A stretch of DNA of 6,563 bases from NCBI GenBank assembly GCA_002408385.1, contig DHSB01000246.1:36404-42966 (forward strand), given 5' to 3'. The position numbers and the translations under genes were made by a program. The notes under the pieces were generated by a model. The model made no database searches. It worked only from the letters and a program-made list of their open reading frames with translations, and was not told where the DNA came from. This DNA is from Myxococcales bacterium UBA5297. GTDB taxonomy: Bacteria; Myxococcota; Myxococcia; Myxococcales; UBA5297. Numbering within the stretch: position 1 is the stretch's first letter; every line of letters starts with the position of its first letter. Shown here piece after piece: positions 1-6,209 of this stretch.

Positions 1-85
1 TCGAAATCGACTGTCGGCGAGCCTCTCCGAGCCCGTCGCGGAGTCGAAATCGACTGTCGGCGAGCCTCCACAGCCCGTCGCGGAG
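1..85. repeat. Two tandem direct repeats of 42-43 bp
   Basis: Unit 1 is 1-43 and unit 2 is 44-85. They are near identical and differ only in a short stretch around 26-30 versus 69-72, where one base is lost. Each unit ends in GTCGCGGAG, and a third copy seems to begin (ACGAAGTGG) and then diverge. The array touches the window edge, so the copy number is unknown. The units abut with no spacers, so this is not a CRISPR array. The junction sequence GCGGAGTCGAA also occurs at the end of the three-hairpin repeats at 3093-3251 and 6363-6532, which suggests a shared family; that link rests on a short core only. Confidence 0.8.
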
Positions 86-218
86 ACGAAGTGGAACCGA
101 TCGATCCACGTCTCGACGGATTGTTCCGATGGCTGCCCACTGCGCTCACCGCCCGTGGCCTGGCCTCGTCCGGGAGGCCGAGGCACGGGGTTCGCCCGGG
201 ACGAACGGTCCGGCGCGC
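86..218. other. Intergenic, downstream of the GT51-like gene
   Basis: No credible gene is seen here. Two small inverted repeats are visible. One is GTGGA/TCCAC at 91-95 and 105-109 around CGATCG. The other is CGTCCGGG (167-174) facing CCCGGGACG (195-203) with one bulged base. The second lies just past the stop of the minus-strand gene and could help end its transcript, but no T-run follows on the minus strand. Confidence 0.4.
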
Positions 219-986
219 TCAGGGCCGCCGCGCGCAGGTGACGTTCTTGGCCGCGGCGCGCTTGCCCTCTGCTTCGGTGATCACGCCGAAGCCCACCATC
301 CGGTCGAGCACCGCGTCGCGCAGCAGGCGCAGCTTCCCCGGGTTCTTGCACTCGGCAAAGCGCGGGAAGTGGCTCTCGGCGGCGATCAGCTCGGCGGTCT
401 GTCCGATGTCGAGTCGAGCCGGCTCGACTCCGAACAGCGCGCGCGAGGCGTCGCGGGTCCCGATGACCCCGGGCGCGTAGTAGGTGGCGGCGAGCCGGAA
501 GATGACGAGCTGCTCGACGGTGAGCGCCTCGAGGATCCGCAGGTCGGCGATGGCCGCGTGGATGGGGTCCGCGGCGCCGACCGTCTCTCCGATCAGATCG
601 GCGAACCGGAACTGACAGCGCCCCGGTCCCGGCTCACCGCCGGTCACGTCGTGAAGCAGGCGACCGAGAATCCTCTTTCCTCGCGCGAGCCCCTGCTCCT
701 TCGGCGCCTCGAGGTACTCGGGACAGGCCTCCATCGCGAGCAGGGCGCCGACGAGCGCCTTGGGGAACGCGTCGCGGCCGAGGATCTCGAACCGCTCCAC
801 CTTGTTGGCGTGGAGGTGGCTGGTCATCGCCATGCGCTCCGACTCGACCCGGTGCGCGAGCGCCGTGCGGATCTCCTCGGGCCCGTTCAGCGGCGGCAGA
901 TCCGCGGCGTAGGCAAGGTAGGCGATGGGGCCGGCGAGCCCGGCGACCAGCGCGGCGATGACCAGGATGAGCAGGATGCGCCGCAT
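219..986 (-). CDS. Membrane-anchored GT51-like (transglycosylase-related) protein, probably catalytically degenerate
   Basis: A 255-residue protein with a basic start (MRR) and a hydrophobic segment at about 4-27, read as a signal anchor with the rest outside the cytoplasmic membrane. The C-terminal half matches the end of the peptidoglycan glycosyltransferase fold of class A penicillin-binding proteins: LTVEQL (155-160), an Ala-rich stretch with ASRALFG (180-186), LDIGQTAELIAA (192-203), then RRDAVLDRM-type LLRDAVLDRMVGFGVIT (221-237). The middle is degenerate. Glu86 in AMEA may be the first catalytic Glu, but the usual following Asp is absent, the GGSTITQQ block is unrecognisable at about 117-132, and my hand alignment puts Ala where the second catalytic Glu should be. 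No transpeptidase domain follows. I chose the ATG at 986 because it precedes the hydrophobic segment directly; the longer frame from 1031 would overlap the ATPase. The start follows the ATPase stop by two bases, so translational coupling is likely. A diverged active enzyme or a structural pseudo-enzyme are both possible. Confidence 0.62.
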   Translation of the reverse strand: MRRILLILVIAALVAGLAGPIAYLAYAADLPPLNGPEEIRTALAHRVESERMAMTSHLHANKVERFEILGRDAFPKALVGALLAMEACPEYLEAPKEQGLARGKRILGRLLHDVTGGEPGPGRCQFRFADLIGETVGAADPIHAAIADLRILEALTVEQLVIFRLAATYYAPGVIGTRDASRALFGVEPARLDIGQTAELIAAESHFPRFAECKNPGKLRLLRDAVLDRMVGFGVITEAEGKRAAAKNVTCARRP

Positions 987-988
987 CG

Positions 989-2878
989 TCAGCGCCGGAA
1001 GCGATCCGGCACCTCGCGGATCATCGTGCAATCATCGGAGTTGCCTTCCTCTTCGGCCTCCTCGACCGGCGGCGCCACCGGGGGCGCGGGACGGCGCGCC
1101 GGGCCGGGGCGGGCGCCGAAGGGCAGGGGGCGCTTCCCTGGCGGCAGGCCGGAGGTCGGCCGAGGCGCGGGCTGCAGAACCGGATCGGCCGAGACCATCA
1201 CCGACGGCTCGGCCGAAGCTCGCGGCGGCATGGGGCGCGACGGGGTCTGGCGCGGGTGCGGGGCGCGGGTCGGCGGCCGGGTGTCCTCGTTGAACGTGCG
1301 ATTGGCCACGCCCTGCGGCTGCGTGGGCGGCCTCAGGTTGCGTGGCGGCGGCGTCTTCTCCGGGTCGTCCGCGTCGTCGCGCGCCTTGCGGGCGGGGACG
1401 GCGGTCTCCTCGCTGTCGTCGCCGAGCTTGCTGGGCGGCAGCGCGAGGCGCGCCGGTGGTTCTGGCTGCGCCTGGGCTGGCTCGGGCGGGCTCTCCGGCC
1501 GGGTCCTCGGCTCCTCGGCCTTGACCTCCGGGGGCTTCTCCGGGGTCGAGGCCTTCGGCGCGTGGGCCTGGCCGAAGTCGAAGCCTTGGCAGAAGGTGCC
1601 GTCCTTGACGCGCTCCTTGTGGTCGCGCTCGACCCTGATCGCGTACTCCTGGGCCTTGGCCATCTCCGCCTTGATCTCGTCGGAGTCCGGGTGGCCCGTC
1701 TCGCGGTGCTTGAGCGAGGGCGCCCAGCGGGTGCGGACGTTCTGCGACATGAACAACGGCGGCGGCGGTACGCCGTAGGTCTTCGGGTCGAAGAAGCTCT
1801 CGCCGATGTCCGCGAAGCCGTGGGCGTTCATCTGCGCCAGGAACGTCGGGAGGATGCCGGTCGGCGAGTGGTAGCCGTGGATGTAGCCCTCCTCGTCCTT
1901 GTGCGTGGGCGCGTAGACGAAGAGGTTCTGCGTGCGGTACTCGCCCTTCTCGTCGAGCGGCAGCACCTCGGCGATGGCGGTGGTGCGGCGCGAGCCGTCG
2001 TGGAAGCGCTCGCAGGAGATGACCGCGTTGATCGCCGAGGCGACCTGGGCGCGGATGGCCACCATCGGCATCTCGACCGAGGACATCAGGCACAGCGACT
2101 CGAGGCGGCGCAGCGTGTCGGTGGGCGTGTTGGCGTGCGTGGTGGCCATCGAGCCGCCGTGGCCGGTGTTCATCGCCTGCATCAGATCGAAGGCCTCGCC
2201 GCCGCGCACCTCGCCGACGACGATGCGGTCGGGCCTCAGGCGCAGCGCCGAGTGGAGCAGGTGGCCCATGTTCACCTCGCCCTTGCCGAACTTGTCGGCT
2301 GGGCGCGACTCGAAGGGCACGATGTGGTCCTGCTGAAGCTGCAGCTCGGCCGAGTCCTCGATGGTGAGGATGCGCTCGTCGTTGGGGATGAGGGTGGAGA
2401 CGATGTTGAGCAGCGTCGTCTTGCCCGAACCGGTGCCGCCGGCCACCACGATGTTGAGCTTGGTGTGGACCATGGCCTTGATCAGGTAGGCCATCTGCGG
2501 GGTCATCGAGCCCCACTCGATGAGCTTCTCGATGCCGGGCCGGCCCTGCATGAACTTGCGGATCGAGACCGTCGTCCCTTTGCGCGCGATAGGGGCGATG
2601 ACGATGTGGATACGCGAGCCGTCGGGCAGGCGCGCATCGAGGCGCGGGCGCTCGTCGTTGAGGACGCGGCCGACGAACTGGGCCATGTTGCGCGCGGCGC
2701 CGTTGAGCCCTTCGACGGTGAACTTGGCATCCGTGAGGATGACCTTGCCCTTGGCTTCAATCCAGATCTCCTCGGGCCCGTTGATCATGATTTCGGAGAC
2801 CGAGGGGTCGTCGAGGTACTTGAGGACTGGCTTGAGGAATGCCCGGAGGGACTCCTGGTACATCGAGGCCTGTGACAT
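989..2878 (-). CDS. CpaF/TadA-like type II/IV secretion ATPase with long Pro-rich tail
   Basis: A 629-residue cytoplasmic hexameric ATPase of the VirB11/GspE superfamily, closest to Tad-pilus CpaF/TadA. It has a short N-terminal domain (1-100) containing the family block SVSEIMINGPEEIWIE (26-41). The RecA-like core has Walker A GGTGSGKT (147-154, Lys153), an Asp box ILTIEDSAELQL (170-181), Walker B VVGEVRGGEA (220-229, Glu223) and a His box TGHGG...ATTHANT (238-251). All key residues are intact. The catalytic part ends near 370. The rest (about 260 residues) is rich in Pro, Glu, Ala and Arg, looks disordered, and ends in a distinct SDDCTMIREVPDRFRR segment. Such a tail is unusual for the family. 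I prefer the ATG at 2878 because family similarity begins just after it and a -10-like box sits 7 nt upstream; ATGs at 2863 or 2983 are alternatives. No other pilus or secretion genes lie in the window apart from the coupled downstream membrane protein. Function by homology: powering assembly of a pilus or secretion machine. Confidence 0.94.
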   Translation of the reverse strand: MSQASMYQESLRAFLKPVLKYLDDPSVSEIMINGPEEIWIEAKGKVILTDAKFTVEGLNGAARNMAQFVGRVLNDERPRLDARLPDGSRIHIVIAPIARKGTTVSIRKFMQGRPGIEKLIEWGSMTPQMAYLIKAMVHTKLNIVVAGGTGSGKTTLLNIVSTLIPNDERILTIEDSAELQLQQDHIVPFESRPADKFGKGEVNMGHLLHSALRLRPDRIVVGEVRGGEAFDLMQAMNTGHGGSMATTHANTPTDTLRRLESLCLMSSVEMPMVAIRAQVASAINAVISCERFHDGSRRTTAIAEVLPLDEKGEYRTQNLFVYAPTHKDEEGYIHGYHSPTGILPTFLAQMNAHGFADIGESFFDPKTYGVPPPPLFMSQNVRTRWAPSLKHRETGHPDSDEIKAEMAKAQEYAIRVERDHKERVKDGTFCQGFDFGQAHAPKASTPEKPPEVKAEEPRTRPESPPEPAQAQPEPPARLALPPSKLGDDSEETAVPARKARDDADDPEKTPPPRNLRPPTQPQGVANRTFNEDTRPPTRAPHPRQTPSRPMPPRASAEPSVMVSADPVLQPAPRPTSGLPPGKRPLPFGARPGPARRPAPPVAPPVEEAEEEGNSDDCTMIREVPDRFRR

Positions 2879-2885
2879 GCGGCGG

Positions 2886-2891
2886 AGGATA
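2886..2891 (-). promoter_or_regulatory. -10-like box TATCCT abutting the ATPase start
   Basis: On the minus strand TGC-TATCCT stands 7 nt before the ATG at 2878, resembling an extended -10 element (TGnTAnnnT). No Shine-Dalgarno sequence is present between it and the start; the stretch is CCGCCGC. If it is a promoter, transcription would begin at or very near the ATG, giving a leaderless mRNA. No convincing -35 box was found. Confidence 0.45.
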
Positions 2892-3092
2892 GCATCGAAA
2901 AGCGGACGGGCGAGCCTCGGCCCCGCGCCGGGAGACTGGCCTTTGAGCCGGACGCCGAGGCGCGAAAAGCCATGGGCGAACAAGCGAGCGCTCGTTCAGT
3001 CTCGGCCTGAGGAGGTGTCGCGGAATCCTTCGAGCGAAGACCGGTCAGCCCGAGCTCCTCGGCAGGCTCGGCGCAGGCCGAAGTCGAGGGCG

Positions 3093-3251
3093 CTTCGACT
3101 CCGCACAGCCCCGGGCATCGCCGGAACCCAAGCGATCGGTCGCAGGTTGGGAGGGGCGCATGGCAATGCGCCCGTCGACGAATCGGCAGACGCGCGGGCG
3201 ATCCCCGCGGCCGGCACGAAGGGTGGCCCTTCGGAATCGTGCTGCCGCGCG
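3093..3251 (-). repeat. Three-hairpin interspersed repeat, copy A
   Basis: Read on the minus strand, this stretch aligns along its length with 6363-6532 on the plus strand, with small indels and substitutions. A 31-base core (3121-3151 against 6473-6503) is identical. It contains three hairpins. The first is CGAAGGG/CCCTTCG at 3217-3223 and 3227-3233. The second is a perfect 8-bp stem GGGCGCAT/ATGCGCCC at 3154-3161 and 3166-3173. The third is a bulged stem CCCAA/TTGGG at 3127-3131 and 3147-3151, closing GCGA/TCGC at 3132-3135 and 3140-3143. Its intergenic position and multiple stems resemble REP/MITE-like elements; no transposase is seen. Confidence 0.85.
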
Positions 3252-3291
3252 GCGAATCTCGCGGTGAGCAGTTCGGGGTGAGCGGAACCGG

Positions 3292-3319
3292 GAAGAGTCG
3301 GACTTCTCGAAGGCTCTTC
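3292..3319 (-). terminator. Weak candidate terminator hairpin after yciH
   Basis: A 6-bp inverted repeat GAAGAG (3292-3297) and CTCTTC (3314-3319), with an inner CTTC/GAAG pair (3303-3306 and 3309-3312), begins 8 bases past the yciH stop on the minus strand. There is no real U-tract, only CTCTTCC. It could end the yciH transcript but is weak. Confidence 0.25.
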
Positions 3320-3326
3320 GGGCCTC

Positions 3327-3695
3327 CTATCCACTGATGCGACGTACTCCCCGTGCCTCGAGCAGCCCTCGCAACCGCTCGCGTTGATCGCCTTGCAGCA
3401 CCAGATCCTCGCCGTCGACCGTCCCTCCGCAGCCGAGCGCTCCCTTCAGCTCGCGCAGCCAACGTTCGAGCTCGGGCGCAGGCAGGTCGAGTTTCTCGAC
3501 GCGCGTCACCTCCTTGCCGCCGTGTCCCTTGCGCTCGAAGCGGATGACCGCGCGCGAAGGGCCGGCGGGCTTTTCGATCCGCGTCGGGGTGCTCGGCCCA
3601 GGGGGCAGGGGGCCGAGCTTTTCGCCGAGCCCCGAGAAGGGATTGTGGAAGGGCGCCGCCGCCGGCTCCGGCTTCTTCGAGTCGCGTTTGCTCAT
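3327..3695 (-). CDS. yciH: SUI1/eIF1-family protein YciH
   Basis: A 122-residue protein. Residues 1-45 are Pro/Gly-rich and probably disordered. Residues 48-122 form a complete bacterial SUI1 domain, with RFERKGHGGKEVTRVEKLDL (52-71), LKGALGCGGTVDGEDLVLQGD (83-103) and the C-terminal RLRGLLEARGVRRISG. The family is homologous to eukaryotic initiation factor 1 and binds the small ribosomal subunit. In bacteria the role is not firmly settled; modulation of initiation, particularly under stress, has been proposed. The E. coli protein is 108 residues, so the extra length here is the N-terminal tail. I chose the ATG at 3695 because the MSKRDSKKPE start fits a basic N-terminus and a -10-like box lies 8 nt upstream. 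An upstream extension to 4007 stays open but its protein is low-complexity and unlike the family. The gene appears to be a single-gene unit. Confidence 0.9.
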   Translation of the reverse strand: MSKRDSKKPEPAAAPFHNPFSGLGEKLGPLPPGPSTPTRIEKPAGPSRAVIRFERKGHGGKEVTRVEKLDLPAPELERWLRELKGALGCGGTVDGEDLVLQGDQRERLRGLLEARGVRRISG

Positions 3696-3703
3696 GCCGG
3701 GGA

Positions 3704-3709
3704 CCGATA
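3704..3709 (-). promoter_or_regulatory. -10-like box TATCGG abutting the yciH start
   Basis: On the minus strand TGC-TATCGG(T) lies 8 nt before the ATG at 3695. It shares the TGCTATC string with the box before the ATPase start at about the same distance. No purine-rich ribosome binding site intervenes; the stretch is TCCCCGGC. It is consistent with a leaderless promoter, and it supports the start choice. Confidence 0.42.
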
Positions 3710-4055
3710 GCAGGCGGGGCTGCGCGGCGCGAGGTCCTGCGAGCGCCAGAGCTCGGTTCGCCTCGTCCAAGCAACTCGGGCTGTTCCGGTCAGCCTCGGC
3801 GTCAAGCCGATCAGCCGAAAGTCTCGGAGTCGGACAGCTCGTGGACTCGCCTTCCAGCTTTGATCTGGAGGGAGACCCCGACGCCTCGCCAATCAGCTCG
3901 AGCACCCGCCGGGCAGCGGCGAGCTGCGCGGAGAGGAGCTCGTCGGGCAGCGGTCTTGGCCCATCCCCCCGATGACCGATGCCGGGCCGTGCCGCTGGAA
4001 CGACCAACCGGATGAGCGGACCGAATGCAGCGCGAACGAGCGTCCGTCTGACCTC

Positions 4056-4062
4056 AAAGGAG
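4056..4062 (+). promoter_or_regulatory. Shine-Dalgarno AAAGGAG of the VWA gene
   Basis: AAAGGAG is followed by a 5-nt spacer and the ATG at 4068. It decides the start in favour of 4068 over the in-frame ATG at 3972, and it contrasts with the SD-less starts of the minus-strand genes. Confidence 0.85.
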
Positions 4063-4067
4063 CGACC

Positions 4068-5567
4068 ATGCGCACGCCGACGACCACCTACCTGATGCTC
4101 GGGATTGGAATCACCCTCCTCGTCGCGGCGGCGGCCGCCTCCCTGGGCCCGTCCGGCCCTCGAGGAACGCCGGGCCAGGTGCCGCCGGCTCGCCTCGTGG
4201 TCGCCCCGCAGACCACGACGACCAGAACCCCTTCCGCTCCCCTACCCTCGGCCGCGACGCTACCGGCGGCCACCGGTTCCGACACCGTCGAGCTGAACGC
4301 GGCGCTCGGCCACGGGGCGGTGCTCGACGGGTCGGCCGAGCCCAACTACGCGCGGTTCCACATCAAGGCTCGGTCCGTCGAGAGCAAGGGTCGCATGCCG
4401 GTGAGCATCGCGGTCGCCCTGGATCGCTCCGGCTCGATGTCCGGCGAAAAGCTCAATCAGGCCAAGGCTGCCGTCTCCCGGCTCATCGACAACCTCGACC
4501 CCTCGGACCGCTTCGCCTTGGTCATCTACGACGACAACGCCGAGGTGCTCTACCCGACCAGTCCCCTGACCGAGGGGCACCGCGCCGCGATGCGCCGGGT
4601 CGTCGCCTCCGTCGAGGCCGGGGGCGCCACCAACCTCTCGGCGGGCCTCGAGCGCGCGGCGACCCAGGCGCGCCAGGGCGCGGTCGGCTCCGAGGCCGTC
4701 GCGCGCGTGCTGCTCGTCTCGGACGGGCTCGCCAACCGCGGCCTGACCGGGCCCTCGCAGCTCGCCGATCTCGCGCGGCGCCACCGCACGGGCAACGTGA
4801 CCGTCTCGACCATCGGCGTCGGCGCCGACTTCGACCACCGCGTCATGTCCGACCTCGCCGAGAACGGCGCGGGCCAGTACCACTACCTCGACGAGCCGGA
4901 GAAGCTCGCCGCGGTCTTCGCCGAGGAGCTGCGACAGGCGGTGGCCACGGTGGCCCGCGACGTGTCGCTGTTCGTCAAGCTCGCGCCCGGAGTCCGCCTC
5001 GCCGAGGTCTACGGCTTTGCCCACCGGGTCGCGGCCGACGGCATCGTGAGCGTGCCCATCCCCGACCTCCACTCGCAGGCCGGCTGGCAGGTGATCATGA
5101 AGCTCGAGGGCGGCAGTGCGCGCGGCGCCACGAAGCCGCTCGCCGAGGCGCGGCTCGTCTACACCGATCTCGTTCGCGACCGCGCGAACCAGGTGGCGGC
5201 GGCCGAGCCCCTGGTCGCGACCGTGACCTCGAGCCCGGAGCAGGTCCGCGAGCAGGAGAACGCCACGGTGATGGTGGAGGTGGTGCGGATGGAAGGCGCT
5301 CTTGCCGCCCAGCGCGCCTCCGAGATGCTCGAGCAGGGGCGCAACCAGGACGCAGCGCGGGTTCTCGCCCAGGCGCAGCAGGCAACCGACCAGGCGAACA
5401 AGCGCTACAACTCCGGAGTCCTCTCTCTCTTCTCCGGGAACCTCCGCTCGCTGTTCGCCGCTTCGGCCAACACGCTGGCCGGCAGCCAGGGGAGCGCCCA
5501 CCTCGCCAAGCGCCAGCACCGCATGTTGAGGAGCTTCGGCAACACCAGCTCCGCCCCGAGCCCGTGA
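4068..5567 (+). CDS. Membrane-anchored/secreted VWA-domain protein (YfbK-like)
   Basis: A 499-residue protein. A hydrophobic segment at about 9-26 marks a signal peptide or anchor, followed by a Pro/Thr/Ala-rich linker to about 70. The von Willebrand A domain spans about 112-290 and has a complete metal-ion-dependent adhesion site: D119-R-S121-G-S123, Thr188 in GGATNL, and Asp219 in LLVSDG. A beta-rich region follows (about 295-410), as in proteins annotated Ca-activated chloride channel homologs/YfbK. Then come helices at about 410-450 (RASEMLEQGRNQDAARVLAQ, TPR-like) and a Ser/Ala-rich tail. Metal-dependent protein binding in the periplasm or at the cell surface is inferred from the intact site; the ligand is unknown. 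The start is fixed by AAAGGAG. No chaperone-type AAA+ MoxR gene or batA/batB partner is adjacent in the window, so it looks like a stand-alone unit. A strong hairpin follows the stop by 20 bases. Confidence 0.92.
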   Translation: MRTPTTTYLMLGIGITLLVAAAAASLGPSGPRGTPGQVPPARLVVAPQTTTTRTPSAPLPSAATLPAATGSDTVELNAALGHGAVLDGSAEPNYARFHIKARSVESKGRMPVSIAVALDRSGSMSGEKLNQAKAAVSRLIDNLDPSDRFALVIYDDNAEVLYPTSPLTEGHRAAMRRVVASVEAGGATNLSAGLERAATQARQGAVGSEAVARVLLVSDGLANRGLTGPSQLADLARRHRTGNVTVSTIGVGADFDHRVMSDLAENGAGQYHYLDEPEKLAAVFAEELRQAVATVARDVSLFVKLAPGVRLAEVYGFAHRVAADGIVSVPIPDLHSQAGWQVIMKLEGGSARGATKPLAEARLVYTDLVRDRANQVAAAEPLVATVTSSPEQVREQENATVMVEVVRMEGALAAQRASEMLEQGRNQDAARVLAQAQQATDQANKRYNSGVLSLFSGNLRSLFAASANTLAGSQGSAHLAKRQHRMLRSFGNTSSAPSP

Positions 5568-5587
5568 CCCTTGTCTCGCAGCTCATT

Positions 5588-5615
5588 CCGGCCGGCGCAC
5601 TCGAGCGCCGGCCGG
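5588..5615 (+). terminator. Strong GC hairpin after the VWA gene
   Basis: A perfect 11-bp stem, CCGGCCGGCGC (5588-5598) with GCGCCGGCCGG (5605-5615), closes a 6-nt loop ACTCGA. It starts 20 bases past the VWA stop and is followed by TCGTCTATT, which is a poor U-tract. Position and stem strength favour a transcription terminator separating the VWA gene from ychJ. It could instead be an mRNA 3'-end stabiliser. Confidence 0.65.
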
Positions 5616-5729
5616 TCGTCTATTGGCAGGGTCCTGCGTTTCCCCCTCTGGCGGCCGAGGGCCGGCACCGCCTTCTGCCACTGCAAGACGAACTTGCTCG
5701 CGAGCCGCGTCCAGGCGAGGCTCGCGCCC

Positions 5730-6209
5730 ATGAACTGCCCTTGTGGAATCGAGAAGCCCTATTCCGAGTGCTGTGGCCGCTACCACGCCGGTGAGCCCGC
5801 GCCGACGGCCGAGGCGCTGATGCGCGCGCGCTACAGCGCGTACGTCAAGGCGAACATCGACTACCTCGCTGCCTCTCTCTCGCCCGACACGCGCGACGAC
5901 TTCGACGAAGGCAGCGCCCGGCGCTGGGCCCGCGAGTCGAAGTGGCTGGGCCTGCAGATACTCGACGTGCGCCAGGGCGGTGAGTCGGACGAGGTGGGCG
6001 AGGTCGAGTTCGTGGCGCGCTGGAGCGAGCGGGGCCAGGAGCTCGGGCACCACGAGCGCTCGCTATTCCGGCGCATCGACGGCCGCTGGTACTTCGTGGA
6101 AGGCCACACGCCGAAGAAGACGCCCGTCGTCCGTGAGGCGAGGCCCAAGCCCAACGAGCCTTGCTCGTGCGGCAGCGGGCTCAAGTTCAAGCGCTGCCAC
6201 GGCCGATAG
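5730..6209 (+). CDS. ychJ: YchJ family (UPF0225) protein with two SEC-C zinc motifs
   Basis: A 159-residue protein close to the usual length of the family. An N-terminal SEC-C-like zinc site reads C3-P-C5-G ... Y11-S-E-C14-C15 ... H19. The middle (about 28-128) is the NTF2-like UPF0225 domain, with LMRARYSAYV (30-39), ARRWARESKWLGLQIL (63-78), VEFVARW (92-98), HHERSLFRR (107-115) and RWYFVEG (119-125). The C-terminus carries a canonical SEC-C motif, PCSCGSGLKFKRCHG (144-158), with Cys145, Cys147, Cys156 and His157 as ligands. The family is cytoplasmic and its biochemical role is not established; SEC-C in SecA binds zinc and contacts SecB and ribosomes. I chose the ATG at 5730 because the zinc site begins at residue 3; a longer in-frame start at 5571 would add unrelated sequence and cross the hairpin. 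GGCGAGG at 5714-5720 is a modest ribosome binding site. Confidence 0.95.
   Translation: MNCPCGIEKPYSECCGRYHAGEPAPTAEALMRARYSAYVKANIDYLAASLSPDTRDDFDEGSARRWARESKWLGLQILDVRQGGESDEVGEVEFVARWSERGQELGHHERSLFRRIDGRWYFVEGHTPKKTPVVREARPKPNEPCSCGSGLKFKRCHGR

Larger units (their letters stand above)
2879..3326. other. 448 bp intergenic gap between yciH and the ATPase
   Basis: No supported gene is present. The gap holds the putative ATPase -10 box near 2886, the three-hairpin repeat copy A at 3093-3251, and a branched inverted repeat GAAGAG/CTCTTC at 3292-3297 and 3314-3319, just past the yciH stop. Several frames stay open through the region only because the GC content is high; their translations are Arg/Ser/Pro-rich and cross the repeat. 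Confidence 0.6.
3696..4067. other. 372 bp divergent intergenic region
   Basis: This separates yciH (leftward) from the VWA gene (rightward), so it should hold both promoters. I see the yciH -10-like box and the VWA ribosome binding site, but no clear promoter for the VWA gene. About 24 minus-strand codons at roughly 3886-3960 have coding-like third positions and read as an Ala/Leu-rich helix (DELLSAQLAAARRVLELIGE), without a convincing start or a continuing domain. Confidence 0.5.

Noticed and set aside
1..85. CRISPR array
   Set aside because: The two units abut directly without unique spacers, and no cas genes are present.
129..1778. Long plus-strand open frame of 549 codons opposite the ATPase and GT51-like genes
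   Set aside because: It lies antisense to two genes with clear family motifs. Its translation is Gly/Arg-rich with no domain, and it stays open because of the high GC.
1032..2516. Minus-strand frame of 494 codons within the ATPase gene
   Set aside because: It is an off-frame reading of the ATPase, Arg/His/Ala-rich, without any recognisable fold.
1256..2875. Plus-strand frame of 539 codons antisense to the ATPase
   Set aside because: It mirrors ATPase codons and yields a Val/Asp/Arg-rich low-information protein; the opposite strand has intact Walker A, Walker B and His boxes.
2785..3774. Minus-strand frame of 329 codons spanning the ATPase start, the repeat and yciH
   Set aside because: It is out of frame with both real genes and translates the repeat; no coherent protein results.
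3696..4007. N-terminal extension of YciH by about 104 residues
   Set aside because: The frame is open but low-complexity and unlike any SUI1 protein. The start at 3695 gives a normal-length protein with an upstream -10-like box.
3985..4015. Sigma-54 promoter before the VWA gene (CTGGAACGACCAACCGG)
   Set aside because: There is some likeness to the -24 GG element, but the -12 TTGC element is missing at the required spacing.
4260..5519. Minus-strand frame of 419 codons opposite the VWA gene
   Set aside because: The plus strand encodes a complete VWA metal site with a good ribosome binding site; the antisense product has no motif.
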